Shown: one piece after another, positions 40,942 to 46,863 of the stretch
Position numbering within the stretch: position 1 is the stretch's first letter
Layout: each line of letters starts with the position of its first letter
From: an uncultured Prevotella sp.
GTDB taxonomy: Bacteria > Bacteroidota > Bacteroidia > Bacteroidales > Bacteroidaceae
Length of the DNA: 46,863 nt
Assembly: GCA_905233825.1 (NCBI GenBank)
Contig: CAJOFE010000039.1
Coordinates: 1-46,863, forward strand
Reading direction: 5' to 3'
Translations under genes and position numbers: made by a program
The notes under the pieces: generated by a model
Database searches by the model: none
The model's input: only the letters and a program-made list of their open reading frames with translations
Told to the model about the DNA's origin: nothing

Positions 40942-42036
40942 TTAAAAACCGAGGCTTACCCCCAAACGCACCACGCCAAGGCAGCCATAGCCCAGCTCGC
41001 CGAAAAACCTGAATGGGCCTGCACCGCTGTTGGCGCCAATGGCGGTGACATGCCAAGCCATACGCCATCTGATGTCGCTATAGTTGTCGGTGAAGGAACG
41101 CTCATGCTGGTGGTATTCTGAATCAAGGAGATACTCGTCGCAGTGAAAAGCAAGATGATGACGCATCAGGCCGAGTGCAACCAGCGAGTAGCAACGGCTG
41201 TTGGGCCATTCACGCCAAGTGTATCTCGCTGAGGGGGCAACTACGAAGTAGCGGCTCGACTCACTGCCTATCCTGTCTTTCATGGGTGCCTCGCCAAGAT
41301 ATACGCCACTGAATGCTTCTCTCGACAATCCCCAAGCCGCCAGTGCTCCGATATCCCATTTCCTGTTTAGCCGGTAGTGGTATTCAACATTTGCCAGCAC
41401 GTATGATTCGCCGAAGATGTCGCCACACTCCCCTTCATATTCCAAGTGATAGCGCTCCATGCAGCTGTTGATCATCGAGTGCGTGGCGTGGTCAGCCTGA
41501 TTACTTCCAAAGCCGATGCCACCATTCAGCTCGTGCCGGCGATACTTGACAGGCAATGCCTTAGCTGCCTTCCAAGCCTGTCCCAAGGCTACTTGGTGAA
41601 GCGAGTCAGCTCTGTGGAGGGAGTCGGCTACCGATATCTGGCCAGAGGGAGTGATGAAAAAGCTTTTCTGTATCGGGTTGCTGACGGCATTGGTTAGCAA
41701 GTCTATTCCCAAAGGAACGAAAGACCAAATTGCGCTGAGGATGCTCCATTCGTTGACAGACTTCTGCAGCACGATATCATGAAATGCATAGTTCTCGGAA
41801 GTTATTCGGATGTGCTGGCCACCCAGGTGCCTGCGTTTCACCTTTACCATAACTGGCAGTTCGACGTCAGGATAAACGGTTTCTGAGGTAGTGATGGTGA
41901 CTGGCTCATCCACGTTACCGGCAATCATAATGTCTGCTTTTGTTCCTGATATGATTGTAGCACACGAAGAGAGCATGACACACGCCATGACCGTTGTCAT
42001 TATCTCTATGCAATACTTCAAGGAATCTTTCCACAT
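40942..42036 (-). CDS. Lipoprotein with unknown barrel-like C-terminus
   Basis: The ATG at 42036 is preferred to the GTG at 42048; 42000 is a further option. The product has about 364 residues. A lipobox (VMLSSC) is followed by ATIISGTKADIMIAG, a start common in lipoproteins with a PEGA-like beta domain (PVTITTSETVYPDVELPVMV). A hydrophobic stretch (ILSAIWSFVPLGIDLLTNAV) follows. The C-terminal half has repeated short strands (VEYHYRLNRKWDIGALAAW, YFVVAPSARYTW) resembling a small outer-membrane barrel. I do not recognise the family. It faces the acetyltransferase gene tail to tail. Confidence 0.72.
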   Translation of the reverse strand: MWKDSLKYCIEIMTTVMACVMLSSCATIISGTKADIMIAGNVDEPVTITTSETVYPDVELPVMVKVKRRHLGGQHIRITSENYAFHDIVLQKSVNEWSILSAIWSFVPLGIDLLTNAVSNPIQKSFFITPSGQISVADSLHRADSLHQVALGQAWKAAKALPVKYRRHELNGGIGFGSNQADHATHSMINSCMERYHLEYEGECGDIFGESYVLANVEYHYRLNRKWDIGALAAWGLSREAFSGVYLGEAPMKDRIGSESSRYFVVAPSARYTWREWPNSRCYSLVALGLMRHHLAFHCDEYLLDSEYHQHERSFTDNYSDIRWRMAWHVTAIGANSGAGPFRFFGELGYGCLGVVRLGVSLGF

Positions 42037-42086
42037 TACTCTTGTCACACGACGGCTTTTAGCCTTTAGCCAATTTGCAGCTCGGT

Positions 42087-43205
42087 CTAATCCACCACAA
42101 CCTTCCGCCCGTCACGAATATAGATGCCTTTCTTGATACCCTTCGGGAACAAACGTCCTTCGGCCGAGCGCTGAGGCTGGCCCGTAAGGCGGCGTCCCTG
42201 TAAGTCATAGTAGGGAGCGGCAGAGTCTGCACCCGTGAGTTGCTGCGGAGCAACGCTGGTAAGAATTGCTGCGTAGTCGTTATTATCAATAATAGGTATT
42301 GACACATAACCACCGAGCGATGGCAAAATGAAGTCGCCCTCGTACAAACAGACGGTGCATGCTGCTCCCTGGTCTTCCGAGTCTTTCGTTAGGATGGTAT
42401 GGTTCAGTCGCAGGTGATACGAATCTTTCATTATATTGACGATGTCAAAGTAGAGGTGAGCCACTCTATTGCAGTTCCCTCCCGGAATGCCATCAGTCAA
42501 CACATTGATCACCAGCGCACTGTCCTGAGCCAGCTCTGCCTGAACATCCAGGACACTGTATTCACAGGGCAAAGCATAGTACTTAAATACACAACTCAGT
42601 TGCTGGTCGAAGATTTCGTAAATCTCAAGGCTCTCGCTCAAATTCTGGTCAGGCTTGACATACTGGGTGATTTCGTAGGGCCAGAAGCCTTGTGCATTGA
42701 CTGGATAATCAAAACCTTCCTCATTGGCCTGCTCCAGCGTCCTCAGATCTATTTCCACCACGGAATGCTCCTTAAAGGATATCGTGCCAACATCACGTCC
42801 TCTCACCATCAGATGGTATTCGTCCTGCAATGCGTTTAAGATGGTGAAAGAGATATTGATAGGACAAACGCAGTCAGCCACTATATCGCCTGTATCTTCA
42901 TCAACGCTGATGGAAAGATTCTGTCCGTCTTCCTGACATATCACATTGATATTGCCGTATGCACAGTTCACTTCGCAATTGTTCAGTTCACCATATAGGC
43001 CACCGTCAAAGCGGGTCAGCTTGAGGATGGGATTTCCTATCACACTTTCACCTCTCGTCCTATAAGCACATGGTGTGTTCGACACATCGCCCACCGTCAC
43101 CGAGTCATCAGCCCACGCGGTGTTCTGGATTCCTATCAGAGTTGCCATGAGCAGCATGGTCCTGAGCAGCAGGTTTTTCATTGCAAGATTCTTTTCCATC
43201 ATCAT
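42087..43205 (-). CDS. Secreted protein with type IX-like C-terminal tail
   Basis: The product has 372 residues. A signal peptide (LLRTMLLMATLIGIQNTAWA) is followed by beta-rich sequence with several Cys (NCEVNCAYGNINVICQ) and two similar segments ending in D.YHL..RG / DSYHLRLNH. The end reads YYDLQGRRL....KGIYIRDGRKVVVD, the short Bacteroidales sorting tail. It is probably secreted or surface-bound by type IX secretion. No catalytic motif was seen. It has its own -7 box and is upstream of the lipoprotein gene by about 50 bases, so the two may be co-transcribed. Confidence 0.78.
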   Translation of the reverse strand: MMMEKNLAMKNLLLRTMLLMATLIGIQNTAWADDSVTVGDVSNTPCAYRTRGESVIGNPILKLTRFDGGLYGELNNCEVNCAYGNINVICQEDGQNLSISVDEDTGDIVADCVCPINISFTILNALQDEYHLMVRGRDVGTISFKEHSVVEIDLRTLEQANEEGFDYPVNAQGFWPYEITQYVKPDQNLSESLEIYEIFDQQLSCVFKYYALPCEYSVLDVQAELAQDSALVINVLTDGIPGGNCNRVAHLYFDIVNIMKDSYHLRLNHTILTKDSEDQGAACTVCLYEGDFILPSLGGYVSIPIIDNNDYAAILTSVAPQQLTGADSAAPYYDLQGRRLTGQPQRSAEGRLFPKGIKKGIYIRDGRKVVVD

Positions 43206-43222
43206 GATAGGTTATATACGTT

Positions 43223-43231
43223 GCAAAAATA
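43223..43231 (-). promoter_or_regulatory. -7 box of the secreted-protein gene
   Basis: The minus-strand sequence TATTTTTGC fits TAnnTTTG, 17 bases before the first ATG at 43205. Confidence 0.6.
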
Positions 43232-43274
43232 CGAACTTTTTCCTATCCCTCCAAATATTTAACTGTTTTTTCTT

Positions 43275-43344
43275 ACCACTCGTCACAAATCTGTACTAAT
43301 TATCCCAGATATTTGGTGGTACAGAAAGAAATGCGTAACTTTGC
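43275..43344 (+). promoter_or_regulatory. Conserved operator-promoter, copy B
   Basis: ACCACTCGTCACAAAT starts at 43275, TATCCCAGATATTTGG with the -33 TTTG follows at the same offset as in the other copies, and TAACTTTGC (-7) is at 43336-43344 after exactly 20 bases. It precedes the GNAT gene at 43362. Confidence 0.82.
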
Positions 43345-43361
43345 GGTCAAAACAACAGTTT

Positions 43362-43988
43362 ATGGAAACAGATCGCATCATATTGCGCCCTTGGCGAGAC
43401 AGTGACGCGGAGACGCTCTTCAAATGGGCCTCCGACCCCGACGTTGGCCCCCGTGCAGGATGGGCACCACATAAGAGTGTGGAAGAAAGTTTAGAGATTA
43501 TCCGCACTGTGTTTAATGATGCGTTACACACATGGGCTATCGTGCTAAAAGATACTGGTGAAACGATGGAGCAGCGAGAGCAGAGCGATGCTTGCATCGA
43601 CTCTACCGAGTCGCGACAGAGGAAGACCGAAGGTCAGCCGATTGGCGCTATGGGCTATGGCCCTTCGTGCGAATGCGATCTGCCAGCCCGCGAGGGTGAA
43701 CCGCTCATCGGCTATTGGGTGGCGAAGCCCTATTGGAATCAGGGCATCTGCACGGAGGCGTTGCGACTGATGATTGATCATATCCGCCATACGACAGACA
43801 TCAAATCGCTCATCAGTGGCCACTTTGTAGATAATCCTGCTTCAGGCCGAGTAATGGAGAAGTGCGGTTTCGTACCTACTGGCGAAACCTGCATAGACGC
43901 GAACCAATACCAAGGCGAGGGACGACCTATCAGAGTATTGAGATTGGAATTAAAAACAAATATGGATAATTTGATTAAACAAGAGTAG
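43362..43988 (+). CDS. GNAT acetyltransferase with in-frame palindromic insert
   Basis: The ATG at 43362 is chosen because the earlier one (43341) lies in the -7 box. The product has 208 residues, of RimJ/RimL-type N-acetyltransferases: METDRIILRPWRDSDAETLF, TWAIVLKDTGE, IGYWVAKPYWNQGICTEALR (acetyl-CoA loop) and NPASGRVMEKCGF. Between DTGE and PIGAMGYG, which are normally adjacent, about 26 residues (TMEQREQSDACIDSTESRQR...) are encoded by a palindromic module. The insert falls in a surface loop between strands, so the enzyme may still fold. The substrate is unknown. Confidence 0.88.
   Translation: METDRIILRPWRDSDAETLFKWASDPDVGPRAGWAPHKSVEESLEIIRTVFNDALHTWAIVLKDTGETMEQREQSDACIDSTESRQRKTEGQPIGAMGYGPSCECDLPAREGEPLIGYWVAKPYWNQGICTEALRLMIDHIRHTTDIKSLISGHFVDNPASGRVMEKCGFVPTGETCIDANQYQGEGRPIRVLRLELKTNMDNLIKQE
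43559..43636. repeat. In-frame palindromic module in the GNAT gene
   Basis: The insert is about 78 bases, a multiple of three. It contains GGAGCAGCGAGAGC, then a CGATGC-TT-GCATCG palindrome, then GAGTCGCGACAGA and GAAG..CGAAGG. The left GGAGCAGCGAGAGC and the right GAGTCG(C/T)GAC(A/G)GA parts recur in the insert at 46567, while the palindromic core differs. Confidence 0.72.
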
Positions 43989-44062
43989 AACAAGTAAGCT
44001 TGATTGCTTTCTATGACGATGTGACGGAACGTACAATTGAATAGTAAGAAAAGACTATAATC

Positions 44063-45409
44063 ATGAAGATGAAGGAAACAAGATGGCTCCCAATGATGCT
44101 TTTAACGCTGGTCTGCATGCAGGTCAGTGCGCAGGACTTGACACATTATAAACAAGTGATAAAAGAACTGAGCAGTGCCAAGTACCAAGGCCGAGGCTAT
44201 GCCAAGAATGGTGCCAACAAGGCTGGGAAATACCTACAGAAAGAATTCCAGAAGGCAGGAGTGGACGAGGTGACCCTCCAGCCCTTCAGGTTAGACATCA
44301 ACACATTCTGCGGCAAGATGCAGATGTGGGCCGACGGCAAGAAGCTGAAGGCGGGCGTGGATTTCTCCATGCGAGAGTATTCGCCTGGTGTTCACGGCGA
44401 ATTCCCTGTCTATCATGTCGATACGCTGAACTTCGATGCTGACCGCATATTTGCCGACTTAGCCAAGCCAGCGTACGTCAACTGTCTCGTGGCTTGCGAG
44501 TTCTGGTTCACCTACAAGCATCGCGAGGCCTTCTCACGATTACAAAAGGCGGGGGAATGTAACAATGCAGGGCTCATCTATACTTGGGAGGAGCCTATCA
44601 AGGCTGCGAGTAAGCGAGAGCAGAGTCAAACTAGTTTGAGCTCTGCCGAGCGGGAGCAGGCTCGACCTTTGGTCAAATTTTTTAAGGCCTACGGTGAGAA
44701 GGTGGTAGATAAACCCATCATCTGGGTAACACCCGAGGCCATCGAGGGCGTGCAACGCGTAAAAGCGAATGTCGATAACAAATTCCTGAAGGACTATGAG
44801 TGCTTCAATGTCATTGCAAAAGTCGAGGGCCAAAGTCACGACAGCTGCTACGTCTTTACGACACATTACGACCATCTGGGTAATCTGGGCAAGAAAATCT
44901 TCTATGCCGGTGCCAACGACAATGCCTCAGGAACTGCTGCCATCGTCACCCTTGCTGCCTACTACACCAAGCATCGCCCACCCTACGACATGTACTTTAT
45001 TGCCTTCTCGGGCGAGGATGCCAACCTGCGCGGCTCCACCTGGTATGCAGAACACCCTATCGTGCCATTGAGCCAGATTAAATACCTCTTCAATATCGAT
45101 ATGATTGGCGACAATAATCCCGTTCAGTATTGCGAAGTGAGCGATGAGGGTATGCGCGGCTTCAAACTCTTTGAGCAGATCAATGCCCGCGAACACCATT
45201 TCAAGGCTTTGCACAAAGGCGACTTGGCAGCAAACAGCGACCACTATCCCTTTGCCACGCGCCATGTGCCCTGCATCTTCCTGGAGAACGAGAAGGGCGA
45301 TGTCTTCCAATACTACCACACCATCTTCGACACATATCAGACCGTCCGCTTCGACAGCTATGAGCCAGTTTTCCGACTGGTGTGCGACTTTGTTGAACAG
45401 TATCAGTGA
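44063..45409 (+). CDS. Exported M28 family metallopeptidase
   Basis: The product has 448 residues. A signal peptide (WLPMMLLTLVCMQVSAQ) leads to a PA-like insert region and the M28 zinc peptidase domain: FTTHYDHLG (His ligand), GANDNASGTAAIVTLA (bridging Asp), FSGEDANLRGSTWYAEHP (catalytic Glu, with Asp in place of the usual second Glu), NIDMIGD and NSDHYPFA (last His). It is probably an aminopeptidase in the periplasm. Residues about 181-201 (KREQSQTSLSSAEREQA) come from a palindromic module inserted between EEPIKAAS and RPLVKFFKAYG. No promoter box is clear upstream; it lies about 75 bases after the GNAT gene. Confidence 0.88.
   Translation: MKMKETRWLPMMLLTLVCMQVSAQDLTHYKQVIKELSSAKYQGRGYAKNGANKAGKYLQKEFQKAGVDEVTLQPFRLDINTFCGKMQMWADGKKLKAGVDFSMREYSPGVHGEFPVYHVDTLNFDADRIFADLAKPAYVNCLVACEFWFTYKHREAFSRLQKAGECNNAGLIYTWEEPIKAASKREQSQTSLSSAEREQARPLVKFFKAYGEKVVDKPIIWVTPEAIEGVQRVKANVDNKFLKDYECFNVIAKVEGQSHDSCYVFTTHYDHLGNLGKKIFYAGANDNASGTAAIVTLAAYYTKHRPPYDMYFIAFSGEDANLRGSTWYAEHPIVPLSQIKYLFNIDMIGDNNPVQYCEVSDEGMRGFKLFEQINAREHHFKALHKGDLAANSDHYPFATRHVPCIFLENEKGDVFQYYHTIFDTYQTVRFDSYEPVFRLVCDFVEQYQ
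44604..44664. repeat. In-frame palindromic module in the M28 gene
   Basis: The module runs from CTGCGAGTAAGCGAG to CCGAGCGGGAGCAGG followed by CTCG. The core GCAGAGTCAAACTAG / TTTGAGCTCTGC is a near-perfect palindrome. Both ends match the LytTR-leader module at 33528-33620, while GCGAGAGCAGAG matches the GNAT insert. CGA occurs on both sides of the core insert, possibly a short target duplication. Confidence 0.72.
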
Positions 45410-45445
45410 CGCCTCGTGACAATTATAAAACAAACAAGCTAAGAT

Positions 45446-45775
45446 ATGAATAAAATGATTGCTTTCTGTGGGCTGGACTGCGAGAAGTGCGATGCCTACG
45501 TCGCCACCAAGAACAACGACCAGGCACTTCGCAAGAAGACCGCAAAGCTGTGGTCTGAGTTAAACAATGCTCCTATTCTGCCTGAGCACATTAACTGCGA
45601 GGGGTGTCGTATGGATGGAACGAAAACTGTATTCTGCAGCACCTTGTGCATAATTCGCAAATGCGCCACAGACAAAGGCTTCGAAACCTGCGGCAACTGC
45701 ATGGAAAAGAATACTTGCCCCAAAGTGGCTCCTGTCTGGCAGTCCAATCCCCAGGCGAAGAGAAATCTGGAATAA
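45446..45775 (+). CDS. DUF3795 cysteine-rich protein
   Basis: The product has 109 residues. The N-terminal IAFCGLDCEKCDAYVAT and the later INCEGCRMDG, CIIRKCATDKGFETCGNC and KNTCPKV Cys clusters define DUF3795, a small family thought to bind metal. The function is unknown. Its stop codon overlaps the ATG of the next gene (TAATG), so the two are coupled. Confidence 0.9.
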   Translation: MNKMIAFCGLDCEKCDAYVATKNNDQALRKKTAKLWSELNNAPILPEHINCEGCRMDGTKTVFCSTLCIIRKCATDKGFETCGNCMEKNTCPKVAPVWQSNPQAKRNLE

Positions 45776-46272
45776 TGAGTCTGCTGCCAAACGTCATATC
45801 TTCGCTCAGAATAGTAGGTTCTTTTGGTCTGCTCCTTTGTGATGTGACGGGTGTGGCAATTTGGATAATTTATGGTCTCTGCGGTATCAGCGACATAGCC
45901 GATGGATGGTTGGCACGAAGGTTCGGAACTGTGACAAAGACCGGGGCATTGCTCGACAGCCTGGCAGACATCTGCTTTATAGCGTGTTTGTGCCCTTTGC
46001 TCCTGCCGATACTCGAACTGCCACAATGGCTATGGCTGTGGGCAGGAGTAATTGTCGTGATCAAAGTCGTGAATCAGCTTTCGGCAATTTTGATGTACGG
46101 ACGTTGTTGCTTCCCTCACACACTCGCGAACAAAATAACAGTCTTTCTGCTCTTCATCACTGTCCCAATAATAATGTGGTCAATCATTCCCATCTCAATC
46201 GCTGCAACTGTTGCCACGTTTGCCGCAATTCATGAAGGGCATGCTATTCATCACCATCGTTGTGCTCTATAG
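45775..46272 (+). CDS. CDP-alcohol phosphatidyltransferase family protein
   Basis: The ATG at 45775 overlaps the DUF3795 stop; the longer frame upstream is a shadow. The product has 165 residues and about five membrane spans. The family motif DG-x2-AR-x8-G-x3-D-x3-D is complete in ADGWLARRFGTVTKTGALLD plus SLAD, the Mg and CDP site. Such enzymes join a CDP-linked lipid or alcohol to a second alcohol in the inner membrane. The protein is short for PgsA or PssA, and its C-terminus (GHAIHHHRCAL) is unusual. The substrate cannot be read. Confidence 0.87.
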   Translation: MSLLPNVISSLRIVGSFGLLLCDVTGVAIWIIYGLCGISDIADGWLARRFGTVTKTGALLDSLADICFIACLCPLLLPILELPQWLWLWAGVIVVIKVVNQLSAILMYGRCCFPHTLANKITVFLLFITVPIIMWSIIPISIAATVATFAAIHEGHAIHHHRCAL

Positions 46273-46301
46273 CCTTCGTGCGCAGGCTGGAGGGTTTGAA
46301 A

Positions 46302-46330
46302 GCTGCCTCATTCCATCCAAATGGGGCAGT
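46302..46330 (+). terminator. Rho-independent terminator after the CDP-alcohol gene
   Basis: An 11-bp stem (GCTGCCTCATT / AATGGGGCAGT, with two G-T pairs) and a 7-base loop are followed by TTTTCTTT, about 30 bases after the stop codon. Confidence 0.85.
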
Positions 46331-46412
46331 TTTCTTTACCATTGAGCAACGCTCGATGGTTTTCACGCTCACCAAAGCTCAAATTTATTCGGCTTTGCAC
46401 TCACTTAATCAA

Positions 46413-46482
46413 ACCATTCGTCACAAATCGATGCAGTTTATCCCAGATATTTGGTGCTTTCCGCAACAATCAGTAATTTTGC
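46413..46482 (+). promoter_or_regulatory. Conserved operator-promoter, copy C
   Basis: ACCATTCGTCACAAAT starts at 46413, TATCCCAGATATTTGG follows at the identical offset with the -33 TTTG at 46450-46453, and TAATTTTGC (-7) is at 46474-46482 after exactly 20 bases. It precedes the zinc-ribbon gene at 46510. Confidence 0.82.
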
Positions 46483-46509
46483 AGCATCGAAACCTATAAT
46501 AAAAATAAT

Positions 46510-46863
46510 ATGGAACAGAAATTTTGTCAGAGCTGCGGCATGCCGCTCACAGATGATGTGCTAGGTACGAACGGACGGAGCAGCGAGAGCCATCCGAGCT
46601 CGCTCGAAGATGGCAGAGTCGTGACGGACGAAGGCGAAGCCAATGCCGACGGCACGAAGAATGAAGATTACTGCATGTACTGCTACAAGGACGGACAGTT
46701 CTTGCAAGATTGCACGATGGAAGAGATGATTGAACATTGTGCTCAATTTGTGAATGCTGTTAACGAAGGGTTAGAAAAACCTATTACCAAAGAGGAATAC
46801 ATCGGCATGATGAAATCGTATTTTCCCCAGCTTAAGCGTTGGCGCCAAACGCTGGATGTGAAT
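46510..46863 (+). CDS. Zinc-ribbon domain protein, partial, with in-frame insert
   Basis: The frame is open to the window end (118 residues seen). MEQKFCQSCGMPL and EDYCMYCYKDGQFLQDCTME give a CxxC...CxxC zinc ribbon typical of a small Bacteroidales/Clostridial family. Family members run from LGTN directly into ADGTKNEDYC; here about 22-24 residues (GRSSESHPSSLEDGRV..) lie between, encoded by a palindromic module. The insert separates the two zinc knuckles, so its effect on zinc binding is uncertain. The role may be regulatory; unknown. It is controlled by operator copy C. Confidence 0.82.
   Translation, partial: MEQKFCQSCGMPLTDDVLGTNGRSSESHPSSLEDGRVVTDEGEANADGTKNEDYCMYCYKDGQFLQDCTMEEMIEHCAQFVNAVNEGLEKPITKEEYIGMMKSYFPQLKRWRQTLDVN
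46567..46645. repeat. In-frame palindromic module in the zinc-ribbon gene
   Basis: The module contains GGAGCAGCGAGAGC, a CATCCGAGCTCGCTCG core with CGAGCTCG as a perfect palindrome and CATC/GATG flanks, then GAGTCGTGACGGACGAAGG. Left and right parts match the GNAT insert at 43559-43636. The edges are approximate. Confidence 0.68.

Noticed and set aside
46331..46412. Further palindromic module between the terminator and operator copy C
   Set aside because: GAGCAACGCTCGATGG and AAGCTCAAATTTATTCGGCTT look repeat-like, but I could not align them convincingly with the other modules.

Overview
The window looks like a chromosome segment of a Bacteroidales bacterium, most likely Prevotella-like. Reasons: repeated TAnnTTTG(C) -7 promoter boxes (many as TACCTTTGC, several with a TTTG -33 box 20 bases upstream), several TonB-dependent receptors, short type IX-like C-terminal tails (GIYIHN..KKVIV, GIYIRDGRKVVVD), GLUG-repeat surface proteins, a DUF4421 protein, and the rplM-rpsI-rpsB-tsf and yicC-gmk-nadD blocks. 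No rRNA, tRNA or CRISPR array was seen.

Layout. 1-6.8 kb (minus): a 1515-residue secreted GLUG/repeat protein, a 43-residue peptide coupled to it by an ATGA overlap, and a membrane-anchored Ser/Thr kinase. 7.0-10.8 kb (minus): a partner-switching module (TPR-SpoIIE phosphatase, RsbW-like ATPase, STAS protein, soluble histidine kinase) with no sigma factor gene beside it. 10.9-13.9 kb (minus): tsf, rpsB, rpsI, rplM. 14.1-16.6 kb (plus): yicC, a four-helix-bundle protein, gmk, nadD. 16.6-17.7 kb (minus): a glycosyltransferase. 17.7-18.4 kb: a gene-free stretch with a Z-DNA-type tract and two short-period tandem arrays. 18.4-23.7 kb: a decaying region with a nucleoside hydrolase pseudogene, a truncated exported protein fused to an AraC tail, an intact nucleoside hydrolase, a frameshifted TonB receptor and a type IX tail fragment. 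23.9-24.6 kb: a DinJ/RelB-type antitoxin with a PIN toxin. 24.6-33.5 kb (minus): a surface-polymer cluster (LytTR regulator, SGNH hydrolase, cytidylyltransferase-aminotransferase fusion, opine-dehydrogenase-like enzyme, CDP-glycerol-type phosphotransferase, flippase, acyltransferase, macro-like protein). 33.8-46.9 kb: outer-membrane proteins, acetyltransferases, an M28 peptidase, DUF3795, a CDP-alcohol phosphatidyltransferase and a zinc-ribbon protein cut by the window end.

The most interesting signals lie outside ordinary annotation. (1) Three promoters (33705, 43275, 46413) share a 41-base upstream block with identical internal spacing and an identical 20-base gap to the -7 box; this looks like an undescribed operator class, and a LytTR regulator is divergent from one copy. 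(2) Short palindromic modules sit in frame inside a GNAT acetyltransferase, an M28 peptidase and a zinc-ribbon protein, with relatives in gene leaders; a separate 106-base inverted-repeat element sits in frame inside the LytTR regulator. (3) Intergenic arrays with 22-base and 21-base periods occur at 6.9 and 18.1 kb, and the two 22-base arrays appear related. (4) Gene junctions are decorated with families of low-complexity words that often supply stop codons and the last residues of proteins. (5) The fusion enzyme, CDP-glycerol-type transferase and opine-like enzyme together suggest a phospho-amino-alcohol surface decoration pathway.

All functional calls rest on reading motifs by eye; no database search was run.
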